Below, in pieces: positions 35,996 through 49,532 of a DNA stretch of 64,000 nt (position 1 is the first letter of the stretch; every line of letters begins with the position of its first letter). The DNA comes from Brachycybe producta. Lineage: Eukaryota; Arthropoda; Diplopoda; Playtdesmida; Andrognathidae. A program made the translations under genes and the position numbers. Under the pieces are notes generated by a model. The model had not been told where the DNA came from and made no database searches. It saw only the letters and a list, made by a program, of their open reading frames with translations. The stretch covers positions 4,660,155 to 4,724,154 of the forward strand of contig JAUPFP010000013.1 of assembly GCA_036925085.1 (NCBI GenBank), written 5' to 3'.

Positions 35996-36611
35996 TTCAT
36001 CGAGTCGTATTGTATCTCGAGGTCAAAGAGGATTTGTCTCGTTTATATTTCTCGCTGATTTTTTTTTTCTCTCCTCGTTATCCACTCCAAGTGCTTTTAT
36101 CGGATTATTTATAATATATAACATCCGACATTTTCTTCAATTTAATAAGTGTACCTTAGATAAAATCAAAAAAACCAAAAAATTTCACTTCTTTTTCGTA
36201 TTTCATTCGATTTTTTTTTTTAGAATGTCATAATTAGTAGTATTTTTTTTAAATATTTTTCGTTTATTTCGTTGTCTTGTCTCAATTTTTTTTTGAAAGT
36301 ATTTTTTTCTTAGCTTTTTTTTATTTAGATTAAAAAAAAAAATGAAAACTAACCATTCACCTTGTTTTAAAGAATTAACCATAATTTGCTGATGCATTTA
36401 ATTAGTTGTTGTGTTTGGATTCGTTGATATCTGATCAGAGGTTTTAGCCATGTGTGTTCTGTATGTTTATTTTTGTAAGTTTGTGATTCCAGTATTTAAT
36501 TAGATTGATCTCTTTATTATTTTTTTGGGGGGACCATTGTTTGATCTGTTAGTTCTCATTTAATGTGCCATAATATCGGTTGTTTCGTTCTTTTTTTTGT
36601 GCACAAATAAA
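35996..36611 (+). other. 3' UTR of the IQCE-like gene
   Basis: Sequence from the stop codon to an AATAAA at 36606-36611 that is followed by A-rich then T-rich DNA. Earlier hexamers are not obvious, so this is the likely end of transcription. Confidence 0.55.
36606..36611 (+). promoter_or_regulatory. Polyadenylation signal AATAAA, IQCE-like gene
   Basis: CACAAATAAAAATTTCTC context, about 610 bases after the stop codon at 35995. Confidence 0.5.
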
Positions 36612-36800
36612 AATTTCTCATAAAAAAAATTGTTGATTCTGTTATCTTGATTCGTTTAATCTATGTTTCACTAGAAATTGAAAGTGTTAGAAACTATAAC
36701 GGCGTATATTAACATGTAAATACTCTTCTAGTTTCTAAGTGTACAAACATTACAAAATATTTGCTTAAAATTGAGTCATTTTCATTTGCCCTTAAGTGGC

Positions 36801-37155
36801 TGAGCTACCCTTCTAATTTTTAAATGACTGAGCTACCTTTCTAGTTTTTAAATGACTGAGCTATTTTTCTAGTTTTTGTATGACTGAGCTACTTTTCTAG
36901 TTTCTATCTGAGTGAGCTATTTTTCTAGTTTTTAAATGACTGAGCTACTTTTCTAGTTTTTATATGACTGAGCTACCTTTCTAGTTTTAAATGACTGAGC
37001 TACTTTTCTAGTTTTAAATGACTGAGCTACTTTTCTAGTTTTTAAATGACTGAGCTACCCTTCTAGTTTTTATATGACTTGAGCTTTCTTTTCTAGTTTC
37101 AATCTGAGTGAGCTTTTTTTCTAGTTTTTAAGTGAGTGAGCTCATTTTCTAATAT
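36801..37155 (+). repeat. Minisatellite, about 28-bp unit, derived from family A end
   Basis: About a dozen units of TGACTGAGCTACTTTTCTAG plus TTTTTAAA. The unit matches the right arm of family A (TGAGCTACCCTTCTAGTTTC), and a family A remnant precedes it at 36675-36800. Confidence 0.85.
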
Positions 37156-37619
37156 CCCACCACTTGGGTTTGTTTTATTTAGTTAGTAAATTTGTCACTT
37201 GATGGCCTTTGTCTACCAATGTTTTCCTTTGCGTACAGTAAGTATATGGCCGAAATTTGAAAAGGGGGAGCTTGGCAAGGTTTGCAGGGTTTTTATTGTG
37301 TATCCTTGAACTTGGATTTTACATGTTTTTCTTGTATTTGGACCTTTAACTACAAGACACATGTAAGAATAATATAAAAGTCAATGTCAATTAAATATTT
37401 GCATTAAGTAAATACATTATGTTAAATGTAAATATAAGTTTAAACTGAATTGAATATTAAATTCGTCTTTAAAACTTATTTTTAATCTTAATTTGTACTT
37501 ATTTTAATTATTGCTGTTTTTACAGGGTGATCAAACTGAAACACAACCGATGTGAAATTTAAAATATAATGTATTTTGTATCACATCTTGTCGTCTAAAT
37601 GTTTAATTAACATTAACTA

Positions 37620-37770
37620 CAGTGGAAATCGTTTAAAACGAAAATGGAGAACATAAAAAATTAGATTACATAACGCGAATTAATTTTCTGTCCAGCCCTT
37701 TGAGATATAGGCTTTTTCTATGTACATTATTTAAATTCGTTTAAGACGAAAATTGCTTGAAAATATTTTT
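37620..37770 (+). repeat. Single copy of the TTAACACGAA-type repeat
   Basis: CGTTTAAAACGAAAATGGAG ... TTCGTTTAAGACGAAAATTG resembles the unit tandemly repeated at 48066-48600. Confidence 0.45.
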
Positions 37771-37854
37771 AACACAAAATAATTTTGGTCACAAGAAGAA
37801 TGCAAATTTACTCTTATTTTTTATACGTGAAATACAAATGAATGGCCTCACTGA

Positions 37855-38205
37855 ATCGGATCATTCTGTTTTTTAGGAGCAAAATTAAGAAAAATTAAGA
37901 AAGTGTTTAGAAACTAGAAGGGTAGCTGAATCCCGCTAATAATTTCCTGTTGGTATTTTTTTTTTAAATAAACTTCTTATAGACAAAAATTTAAAAAAAA
38001 AATATCGTCCGCGTATTAAAGTTGGGTTATTTTCAATCTCACTTAAAAAGCTTATCAACTCAAAAATAACCTTATGATTGAGCTACCCTTCTGGTTTCTA
38101 AAACACATTCCTGAAGATTTTTTTGTTGTTAATTTTGCACCCGAAAAACAGAATAACTAATGAAGAGTTCGAAAGGCCTTTACACTTTAAAACCACCCTT
38201 TTTAT
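37855..38205. repeat. Palindromic repeat family A, nearly full copy
   Basis: From ATTCTGTTTTTTAGGAGCAA through AGAAACTAGAAGGGTAGCTG, a short centre, GAGCTACCCTTCTGGTTTCT, then CGAAAAACAGAATAACTAAT to TTTACACTTTAAAACCACC. Good reference for the full extent of about 350-400 bp. Confidence 0.85.
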
Positions 38206-39104
38206 TAATTTTTAATGAGGTTGCATCACTTTTTTCTTTTAAAATAGCAAAATCATAAATTATGCTATTGGTTAAGAAAAAAAGACACCAATTCAATTTC
38301 GTTTGTGATTTTTTCTTTCTTTCTTGAATTAAAAAGAAAGGAATTAATTTATGCAAAATAAGTTAAAAATGAGAAGGTTAAATAAAGATAATTTAATTGT
38401 GTGTTGGCATGTATCACTAGGAGGCGCTTCTTCTTTGAGACATATTTAGGAATTTTGTATTTGCTTTTTTTGTGATACTGCAGTCTCAGTCAGTGTCTGA
38501 GTTGTGATGATTTGAGAAGAGTTGCCAAGGAGGCTGCAAACAACCAAGGGAGAAAAAAAAAACACAATGCATCATCATTACTATTGTTATTACTATTATA
38601 TTAGATTGAAAGTAATGTCGTGTCCTGTTTTATGTGCAGTTTATAGTTTATAAGAGATGCTCACAATTTTGTTTTTGAAAAAAAAATTATTATTTTAAAT
38701 GATAATTAAGTCTTGTTAAATTTATTTGAATTTAATAATTCAGACCTTCAGGTAAGATTTTTATACTTTTTGAAATCATTTTTATTTCGAAGTTATTATT
38801 TCTATCATTTAATTTTTGGGCTGATGTTATTAAAATTATATTTAGTTTGCGTTAAAAAAACAGCAACAAATATAACCAGGGTTGTTTAAAGGAATTTTAA
38901 TTGGTTAATGGTAAATGAAAAGATTTTTAATTCAAGACCATTGGTCACTGGTAACTTTAATCAGGAATGGAATGTTGGCAATGTTTCATTTTTAGCTTGT
39001 CATCAATACTTATCGCTATTGCCATAAAATTTGCTCTTATAAAATACAGAGCTCTAGTATTTTTATGGGTGGCCCGTACCCTTTTTTTTTCAATAGCATT
39101 TAAA

Positions 39105-39640
39105 GTAGTTTTAAAGTGTAACCGTTCCTTAAACTTTGTAATTTATTTTGTCTTTCAGGAGCAAAATTGAGAAAAATTTGAAAATATTTTAGAAGCTAGA
39201 AAGGTAGCTCAATCCCTTAAGAATATTTTCATGTTGTTATCTTTCAAATTAAACTTTTTATGTACGTTTGAAAAGGGACCTACCTTTAAGGCAGACAATA
39301 TTTGTTAAATTTTTGTCTATAAAAAAAATTTATTTTGAAAGATGATACCAACGTGAAGATACTCGTGATTAAGTAACTCTTCTAATTTCTAAAACATCTT
39401 CTCGTAATTTTTGCTTCTGAAAAACAGCAAATAATCATGAGTTCGACAATCAGCTGTTCATAAACCATCTCAAGGGTATTTTTATGCTGATATTGTTTAA
39501 AATGAGCATTTTGTGCGAGTTTGAAAATGACATAACTTTAATAAACGATATTTTTTTAATTTTTTTGTCTATAAAAAGTTTATTTTGAAAGACATGAAAA
39601 TTTTACGGAAACATAAAATAACCAGGGTTCGAAAAACACA
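39105..39640. repeat. Palindromic repeat family A, two adjacent copies
   Basis: Left end TTTTAAAGTGTAACCGTTCC, arm TAGAAGCTAGAAAGGTAGCT, centre TATAAAAAAAATTTATTTTG, right ACTCTTCTAATTTCTAAAAC; a second, shorter set follows to about 39640. Confidence 0.75.
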
Positions 39641-40854
39641 ATGAAAGAACGCTTTTTGTTTGAAGTAAATTCTGAAAAAAAAATTCATTGTTTGTTTATC
39701 TGAAACATGAAGAGTAAACAAAAGTGCATATTTGAGTTTTCTTTAATGTTATTTTTAAAAATAAACTTTTTTTAATATTTATGGCAGTTTGAAATAATGC
39801 TATTTTTGGTTTTCGCTTTTTTTTTAAAGTTGACCAATTTTCAGTTCAAAAGAAAAGTTTCATTTTTATCAAAGTAACTCTCAATAATAAGTTAAAAAAA
39901 TAGTCTTTTATGCACTTTGTTAGAAATAAATCAAAGAAAATTAATTTGTAAGAAAAAAAAAACGTCTTAATTGTTTTTCTTATTTATTTATTTCATAGCA
40001 ATAAATTACAAGTGAATTTATTACAACTAAAGATTGTTTTTTTTTAAATGTTAATATTTATTAGATTACAAAGGATTTTTAGACATTGTTCAGAATTCGA
40101 GCAACAAAATTATTTTGTGACTAAAATAGTCAGTTTGATGTTTTGTTTTTTAAAAAAAATTACCCACAAACCATTAGTGGGCAACTTTAAAACAATAACA
40201 AAAACTCACCAAAACCTAATTAGTATAATGGTAACATAAAATAATGGGACTCGTTTTTCAAAACGAAAAATATACAAAACAAAAACTGGCATTCTGAGTG
40301 AAATTAATTATTTAGGAAGCCTATCCATGTGTGTGTGTATATGGAACTAGTTTAGAAAAGATTTCATCCAACTGAAAAATGTACATACAGATTTTCAATT
40401 AAATTTTGTTATTTTATCTTCTCATCTTCATTTTTTTATTTTTCATTTGATTCAGAAACAAAAAATGAAATTTGTTGATTTTGTTTTTGTAAATATGAAT
40501 AATTGATTCTCGTATGTCAGTTTTTTTGTTTTGTCCCATATTATGTTGTTAAAAAATAACAAATAAACGCGCGCTGTAATCAAACATAACAGAAGATTGT
40601 TGCATGCAAATTCTTCTTGTACATAAAAATACAAACATCCAATTAATTTTAAAGTCGATTAAGTTTCTCATATCCCGTTTATTTTAAATTTATGTTAAAT
40701 AGTCTCGGGTATCTACCGAAAGTATGCACTAGGGCTTAACTTTATTCCGAAATATTGCCTTATTTTTAGGGTAAGATTTGATGAATCATTGCATTTTTAA
40801 ATAATGAAAATTTCATTTTTTTTTATTCAAGTTTTCATTATTTTCTTACGGTAG

Positions 40855-41745
40855 TTTTTAAAGTGTAATAGCTCTTTGAACTGTGGTTATTCTGTCTTTT
40901 AGAATTAAAATTTAGAGAACCTTGAAAATGTTTTAAAAACTAGAAGGGTACCTTACTCACTCGATGTTGATATTTTTTTAAAAATAAGCTTTATATGTCA
41001 GTTTAAAAAAGAATCCAACTTTAAGCAAAATATATATATATATATTTTTTTAAAAATGTTCACTATTAATGTATAGTTTGTTAAAGATACCAACAGGAAA
41101 ATTATACGAGCGTATTAAGGTGGCTGAATAGATATTTATTTCATTTTTGTCCTCCGGATTGCACCAATGTAGTGGCTATTACATATACGTTCTATATGAA
41201 GTCTCTTTACTCGCGGTTTTAAGAAAATTTTCATTTTTCAAGCAAGCGTTTTTCAGGAGAAACATTACGAAAAAAATCCAGAAAGTTTTATAAACTAGAA
41301 TAGTTGATGATGATGATGGGTATTCGTTTTATCGTGATAATATCTTTAAAAATAAACTTTTTGTGAAAGTTTGAAATAAGGCGAAAATAGTTTTTAATGA
41401 GAAACGATAACACGGGTAATTTTCAAACTGTTATAAATTGTTTAATTTTTTTTGCCATTCTAGTTTTGAATTCAATTTCGATTTTTTTTTTCTAAAAAGT
41501 TCGTTTGACGTTTTGGCGTCCAAATTTTCACAAAAATATTTAAGGAGCATATAGCATTAGTCACTGTAATGGCGGCGTCCGAAGAGACAAAAAGCAAAAA
41601 GAAATTATCTATTCAGTCCCCTTAAGTAGTTCAGCAACCTGGTCTAGTTTCTAAAAAAACTTTCAAGTTTTTACATAATGCAGAATAACACTTTTGAGTT
41701 CGAAAATCAGCTGTTGATAAAATAATAACTTAAGTTGAAAACTTT
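40855..41745. repeat. Palindromic repeat family A copy with a nested TTAA-flanked element
   Basis: Begins TTTTAAAGTGTAATAGCTCT, arm AAAAACTAGAAGGGTACC; resumes at 41622 with TTAAGTAGTTCAGC and CTGGTCTAGTTTCTAAA, ending GAGTTCGAAAATCAGCTG. Interrupted at 41119-41621. Confidence 0.75.
41119..41621. mobile_element. TIR element, 503 bp, TTAA flanks (piggyBac-like insertion)
   Basis: Ends GGTGGCTGAATAGATA and TATCTATTCAGTCCCC are inverted partners, each bordered by TTAA, and the element splits a family A copy at its own CTTAAG. It contains a diverged family A-like core (TTTATAAACTAGAATAG near 41291). No transposase frame. Confidence 0.7.
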
Positions 41746-43180
41746 TCAAAATGTATTTGAAAACATGATTGACTTATAATAATCGATTTATGCGTAAATT
41801 AATTATTTAAAATTAAAATTTGAATAATAATTTTTTTTAGTTAAACTAAATTTATGATTATATTTAACTAATTTAAAGCAAATAATAATTTTAAAACAAA
41901 TTACCGACTTAAATTTTTTAATGTTTAAAATTTTTTAAAAAAATTCTGTTTAAATCAAATCTGTTTTTTTGTTTAATTTTTTTTTGTGTATTTTCTTTTT
42001 ATTTATAAAAAAATAATCACTATTTTTTTTTTAAAGATCTTGTGCTTAAGGGACATGTTTTCGTTTGGGAAAAGAAAAGGAAAAGAAAGAGAGGGGGAGG
42101 GGGGTATAAAATCCAAGTAAATACATTTCTTATCTCATCTTTACAAGTATAAATTTAACATACAAAACAGTATATAGAATAAGTAATAAGTATATATAAG
42201 TTGCCTGGCAACAACCCTGTACTAGTAGAATTAAAAAAATAAAAGTTCCATTTTGCAAAAAAAAAAAAAAACACACCCTGTATTACAGTTTTATGTAAAT
42301 GAGATTGACTAAGATATCCGATTATTGTATCTTTTTTTAGACAATTTTTCTTTTGCTGTTTTTTATATAGAAATTTTCCATCTCTTATTATACAACTAAG
42401 ATGAAATTTCTTCTTTTTTTGTTAGTTCTAGTTAGAATAATAAAGAAAGTAAAGAAGATTCCCTTTTATTGGGTCTTTATGTGTTAAAGTGAAGGTTCGT
42501 TTGTGACTTTTCATCTTATAATCTAAAGCTTCTTTTTTTTTTGTTTCAGCAATGGTTTGGATTAACTTAGCCAAAGCAATTTGAAACTTTAATTTAGTAA
42601 TTCAATCCTCTTAACAACACTTGAGCTTCTTTTTCTATATTTCTCTTCAACTCTTTTTTTAAGCTTTTTTTTTTTCTTTTTCCGTTTATTGTCAAAAAAG
42701 GAAAATTGCTTTAATAAAGAAGAAAAAACCCAAAGAATATAGATTCATAGGTGTGTAGGGGGGGGGGAGTCTTATAAGTTTACTAAAATAAAAAAAATCT
42801 ATAGGTCTATAAAAAGTATTTTAAGATTTGATTAGAAATGGATGGTGGTAGCAAGGCTACTGTAAAAAAAATTTGTTGTTGTTAAAAGAAAGCTGCATTG
42901 TGTAATTAGTCTTAATTTGAAAGAGCTACTTAATTATAAATTAGCTCTTATTTTCATTAGCATTATAATTAGACGCAAAGAATACTTTTAAGGTAGTTGG
43001 TTCTTCTCCCTTGTGAGATAAAAAGAAAGAAGAGGGTCCTAAGTTTGAAAATGAAGGGCTAAAATGGTATTTTTTAAAAAAAATAGCCCCTACAGCAAGT
43101 AACTAGAACTGTAATTGTTAAAGTGCTGAAAAGAGTTTCAGATTCATTTATTATGCAAAGTATTTTTTATATATTATATA

Positions 43181-43219
43181 TTTGTTGTTGTTGTTGTTGT
43201 TGTTGATGATGATGTTGTT
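43181..43219. repeat. (TTG)n microsatellite
   Basis: About ten TTG or TGA trinucleotide units. Confidence 0.85.
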
Positions 43220-43714
43220 GTCGGAAAAGTGCTTTCGGACACGAATTGTCCATTATTTATATAAAAAAGAAAAGTATAAATGGACTATGTATTATGCATA
43301 GAATATTGGCCCTTTTTATTTTTTGATGACCGTGTTGAAAATGAAGCAAAAGTTTTGTATCTTTAAGATTTAAGACGAAATAAATCCGCAAGACATTATT
43401 TTTATACAAAAATTCCAAATGTTAGAGAAAGGTAACTCACAAATCTCCATGGGAATGTTCAATCTGTGTTGTTATATTTAAATATCATTGTCTTAAATTT
43501 TAACCAGAGGATATTTAAAAAAAGACATTTCAGATGTAAACAAAATTATTGAACTAATTTGCCTCCTGTCAGGCGGCAATCACTGCAAGCACTGTTAGTT
43601 TTGTTTTTCTAATATCTAGTGCTAATTCGTATCGGGTACTAAACTGTTTTTATGCAACTTTTAAAAAAAATTTAAGAAGCTACTATCACTAATTTGAGCC
43701 TGGCCTTAGAACAA

Positions 43715-43945
43715 CTTAAAAGCTTTTTAGAGCAACTTTAGAGCAACTTAAGCTTTTTAAAGCAACTTTAGAGCTTTTTAGAGCAACTTCAGAGCTCTAA
43801 AGAGCAACTTGGAGCTTTTTAGAGCAACTTGGAGCTTTTTAGAGCAACTTGGAGCTTTTTAGAGCAACTTGGAGCTCTTTAGAGCAACTTGGAGCTTTTT
43901 AGAGCAACTTTAGAGCAACTTTAGAGCTCAACTCAAGAACCGATT
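43715..43945 (+). repeat. Minisatellite, 20-bp unit AGAGCAACTTGGAGCTTTTT
   Basis: Ten or more units; the central six are near-identical while flanking units vary in length and carry TTTAGAGCAAC variants. Confidence 0.9.
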
Positions 43946-43956
43946 GATATTTATAG

Positions 43957-44125
43957 CCCTATCACACGAGTCATTTTTGGTGGTCGACTCGAATCGACTT
44001 TTTTTTTTGCAATTCACACAGCAACAGTAGGGACCACTTTCCAACCACCGCAGTCGACTTGAGTGGTCGGTTTTGATGATAGTCGGCTACCAAAAGTGTG
44101 GTTCGTGTGAATATTCTTTTAGAAA
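43957..44125. mobile_element. MITE with TCACACGA ends
   Basis: CCTATCACACGAGTCATTTT on the left, CAAAAGTGTGGTTCGTGTGA on the right, with inner GGTCGACTC / GTCGACTTGAGTGG inverted pair. Resembles family H1 in internal motifs. Confidence 0.6.
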
Positions 44126-44739
44126 TGTAGTTTTTCTTGTTTGATACATTGGGTGAATGAATAAATCTACATGATACTTTTGACAAAAATCTAGTCTTAC
44201 AATAAAATTGACATAAGACTTTGAAATAAACAGATACACAGATTGAGGAATGAAGTTTCTGAGTGATCGGAATTTGCGAAGAATCGCAGTTTTTAAATGG
44301 AAAAAAAAACTGATTTTCTTCCTCTTTTTAATGCACAGAATAATGCCTTTGGTTGAAAGTGATACTGTTCCCATTAACATCTATAGAACACATCCATAAT
44401 GATTTTTATATTTTATAAGTATCCATTTCCAAAATATGGAAATGTAGTAAAAAATAAAATGGAATAGAATTTGGTTGTTCAACATGTCACAGTTAGGATT
44501 CAGAAAAAAATTAATTAAAAGTTGTCTAAAAATTAGATGAGTAAACAAAGTCTCTTAAAAGAATTTTCATCTTCATATTATTTTAAATATTTATGGCAAT
44601 TTTAAAATACCATTTTTTTTTGTTTTGTTTTCCACTTTAAAATTGGAAGCATATAATTAATAAAACAAAAGGTCTATTAGGGTTTTTTGAACCCTTTGTT
44701 TGTATTTTCGCTGTTGTAAATAATTATGTTGGTGCAAAA

Positions 44740-45122
44740 CAGTGGCGGGTTTTTCATTTTGTTGCGTGGGGGGGGGGGGGGGCAAAAAGAATTTCAAGAA
44801 GGCCGCCGGGCCGTCAAATTTACTAATTTAGTAAATTCGTCAAACAGAAATAAAATAATTTTTTTTCAATTTTTGTTTGAAGACGATCATGATCCTATGC
44901 ACCTCTAAAGCCAAATGCCCCCGTGTTACAGTCCTGTGGCTATGTTAGTGCTGGTTTCAGTTTGTTGATGGCGAATTACTCGTGTTTATAAAAAAATATG
45001 TTGACAGGTTCCCGATGGCAGTGATTCATTATAGTTTGATATGTCTGTCCAGGGGGTGCCACATTTTCGAAAGAGGGGCGCGGCCCAGCTCCCCCTCACG
45101 CCTATAGCTGGATCCGCCACTG
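44740..45122. mobile_element. hAT-like MITE, 383 bp, 8-bp target duplication
   Basis: Ends CAGTGGCGGGTTT and GGATCCGCCACTG are inverted partners; CAGTGGCGG is a common hAT terminus. Flanked by GTGCAAAA (44732-44739) and ATGCAAAA (45123-45130), 7 of 8 matching. Contains a 15-base G run. Confidence 0.8.
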
Positions 45123-45352
45123 ATGCAAAACCCATAACCTCATATTGGTATTTTCATGACGATAATTTTGAAATTAAAAAGTTTTATGTAAGTTTTAAAA
45201 AAAAAAGATGATTCTAGTTTTTTTTAACTTTCAGTAAAGTGAATTTTTGTGCTTCAAATTGACGTGAAATCATACACTCAAGTATTATATATATCTTCAT
45301 GAAAATGTATAATAGAACTAGTGGGGTAACCCGTCATAAATGACGGGAGCAA

Positions 45353-45518
45353 AATTCACAGGCAATTGTGCCCAGCATTAGAATTTCCTTTTCTTCGCCC
45401 TTTTATGACGTCAGACCAAGTAACAAACCAATTAGAAATTGATGACGTTCATAAAAGGGCTGAGCCAAAAAAATTCGAATGCTAGGCACAGTTGCCTGTG
45501 ATAAATTCTAGTTTAATT
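45353..45518. mobile_element. Fold-back element, arms about 75 bp
   Basis: Left TTCACAGGCAATTGTGCCCA, GCATTAGAATTT; right AATTCGAATGCTAGGCACAG, TTGCCTGTGA. Near the apex CGCCCTTTTATGACG pairs with ACGTTCATAAAAGGGC. Confidence 0.75.
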
Positions 45519-45760
45519 TTGCTACTATTATCCCGTCCCCTTTTTATAGTTGAAAGAGAAAATGAATTTTTCATTTTCACTGCTGTGCGCATGCGCGTCG
45601 TTTGTTCTTTTTTTTTACTAATTTCATTTCAATTTCAGTCACCCTCTCCCACTTTTTCCCCCTCCACGTTTCTCTCTCCCCGCTCTACACTTTCCAACCT
45701 TTTCCCCCTCTAATTTAATATCATAGGGTTCTTGGATGGGGAGAGCGCAACATATAGTAG

Positions 45761-45840
45761 ACCTTGAGAAAAAAAGCGGTTCATTTATTCATTTAAATTT
45801 ATATAAATTCCGACGTGCTTCAAGGTTTGTACAGCGTTAA

Positions 45841-45896
<56 letters not shown>

Positions 45897-46905
45897 CTGG
45901 CTTAATATATAAATAATAATTCCGGATGTAATTTCGAAATTGACTGTTACGTTTTATAGTATCCCGATGCGCGAGATTAGGTTTAGGTCGTTTTTAATTT
46001 TTTTTTGGCGCATAACGCTAATATTCTAAAGGCGCACGCCAATGCGAAACGTCTGTAGAAGAAGGCTGTAACGGTTTTTTTTTTGTGAAGATTAATTGTT
46101 ATATATAGTATTTTGCTTAAATTAAAAAATGATTTGCAATATAAGATTGGATCTTGAGACCTCGCGCTTCTGAGACAGAAATATGAGCCATATAAATGAA
46201 TTATCTGTAGCGGGATACCGCTAAGGAAGGGTCAATTCAAACCTATTCCTAGAATTATTTTCCTCGTTTATTTTAAATTAAATTTTGAACATCTTTTAGA
46301 AATTCCTTCAAAAAAAAAAAGCTAAAGACATCATCGATCGAATATAAAAGTAAAATAAGCTCCGGTTACATTTTAAGTTCGATATTAAAAAAAATGACAT
46401 CCTCCCATATTTGTATTTAAATTGTATGCATATCAGCAATCTGGAATTTTGGCCTAGGCGCTCACGGCGCCTAGGGCTACCTATATTTTTATGGGCATCA
46501 AAAAAATCAAAACTTCAGTCAAGTATTTATTAATATAATGGAATTGGCTCCGAATTCCCACAGCGCCTGAGGGACTCCTAAATAAATATATAGGGTGTCT
46601 ATAAAGTCCTTATGTAGTTTGAATTTTTAATAACTTTAGTTCTATTATAAGATTATAATATATATATATACAGTATATACAGTCTGTGAAATGCAACTGA
46701 AAGGAAAACAAACACAACATCACTCCTCTAAGCCAATGATTCCCAAAAGGTGTGCCGTGAATTTTGCCAATTGTGCCAAACAATGTTGAGTCATATGGTG
46801 ATATATGATTTAATACAAACAAAGACAAAAACCTTGAAGCACGTCGGAATTTATATAAATTTAAATTTAAATGAATAAATGAACCGCTTTTTTTCTTAAG
46901 GTCAA
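45761..46905. mobile_element. Element of about 1.15 kb with about 75-bp terminal inverted repeats
   Basis: AAAAAGCGGTTCATTTATTC followed by ATATAAATTCCGACGTGCTT CAAGG at the left recurs inverted at 46827-46905. The interior holds a (CA)n tract and no long reading frame, so it is non-autonomous. Confidence 0.7.
45841..45894. repeat. (CA)n microsatellite
   Basis: About 26 CA units inside the 45761-46905 element. Confidence 0.95.
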
Positions 46906-47324
46906 GGTGACCTTGGTGACCAGTGCATATCGCCAAAATGAGAGAGAAAATGTTTTGATTAAAAAATACTTGAAAAAGTCACAATTTCCGCACGTGTTCA
47001 TGTGTGACTTTTGCGCTACTGTGTTTACACAAATGTAAACAAAATTCTGAGAGATAATGTTTAAAAATAAAATGGCAACATTTTCAAATAGGATGACAAG
47101 TCGATTGCATATATAAACGTAGCATCAAAGGGTGAATCTCTGAATTTGCGCACATCTTTTGTTTTCCATTATATTGGTAAATTGTTATAAATCTAAAATT
47201 GGATGATGATGTCCTGCGGTGTTGTTTGTTATGGTGACACTCACCTTTAACTCCTGTTTTATTAGCAGATCTTTGATATAGATCTCTGTAATGAAAACGT
47301 TATTTGTTGTAAATACAATGTGTA

Positions 47325-47327
<3 letters not shown>

Positions 47328-47357
<30 letters not shown>
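47328..47357. repeat. (ATT)n microsatellite
   Basis: Ten ATT units. Confidence 0.9.
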
Positions 47358-47813
47358 TGCTATCTTTTTTTTGATATTTAATCCTAGCTGTCAAAATTCC
47401 AGCATTCATTTTTTTATGATCTTGGAATTTTTTTTAATATATTCTATCCATATTTTTGTTGCTTATTTGTTATGCAAATCATCCAACTGTGAATATATTT
47501 TGGTTATGTCTTTATGTAGAGGATTTTTTTTCTGTCTCAATTTTGGAGGGTTTTGCTTATTTTGACACCTTGAGGCTAAATTGCGAGTGTGGGTTTTTTT
47601 CCCCCTTCATAAACCTCAGAAAAAAATTTTTTTAGAACGAATTGATGCATAAATTTGCGTAGAAAATTTTTATAAAAAAGGTGCAATATTACTGATCATA
47701 CGAGAGCAGCCTTTTAAGGATCTTATTTTATGTAAAATGTGTCTGAAGAAAAAATCCCTTTAAATTTGACACAAGATCTACTTTTGAATTTAGTTTTTGT
47801 TTTTCGTATATAA

Positions 47814-48600
<787 letters not shown>

Positions 48601-49275
48601 TTTTGTATTATTATGAAAATAAAAATCTACCTAAAATATTTTTCTTATCACAAAATAAAATCAAGGCTTTGTTTTTTAAAAAAATAAAATTCACTTTGAG
48701 GTAGTATTTATGTGAACCCATTTTTTATACACGAAAAAAAAAACACTTAAATCAGTGGCCGAGTTTCCACGAATTCGCTTCGTTTCCGGATAACAAAACT
48801 ACAATGTCAACGAATATTGTAACCATAAAACATTACTGATTTTTTTATTAAAAAAATGGGCGATGTTTTAAATGTAAATTTTACATATTAAAAAAATATT
48901 CGCATTATGATATGTTTTATGTTTTTGTTTGCCGTATATTCAACCTTATTGTGACATTGTAGTACCATAAAAATATAATACGTTTTTTTTTTTTAAAAAA
49001 AGAAAGTTTTTAACACGAAAACATATTTTGATCTTTTCCATTTCGTGTTAAACGGTTTAAACTGTAATAAATAAAATTTAATACAAACTTTTAGTCTGTA
49101 ATTGCACGTGTGTTAAGCATTGTGATTATAATGGCCACATTAGTAGGAGAAAAAAACAACGTATTCTTAACACGAACTTCAAAAAAAAAAATTGCAAATA
49201 CAATGCAATTTCTTTTGTTACTAACGGAAAGTCTGGATCCATTTTTTGTTTGTTTGGTAATCTGACAAAAGTGGA

Positions 49276-49322
49276 TTTTTTTTTGTTTATTATTATTATT
49301 ATTATTGTTATTGTTATTGTTG
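49276..49322. repeat. (ATT)n / (GTT)n microsatellite
   Basis: Trinucleotide run giving Ile- or Asn-rich spurious frames on the two strands. Confidence 0.9.
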
Positions 49323-49532
49323 TTAAAAAGGGGTTTATAGAAAACGGCTTTTGTTTGTGTCATAATTATAACTGCAACCTTTGTTTAGAGTTCTTAGGAG
49401 AATTACTTTTCTTCTTGTGTGTTTGTCATTCTTTGTTGTTGTTTTTTCTACTGTAATTAGTGTAATTATCTCGTCAATCAGATATGTAGTCAAGTGGTAG
49501 CTCACTAGGTGGCAAAATAAAAAGTGGCTGGA

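Noticed and set aside
43715-43945. Possible CRISPR-like regular repeat array
   Set aside because: Units are directly contiguous without spacers and the genome is animal, so it is a minisatellite.
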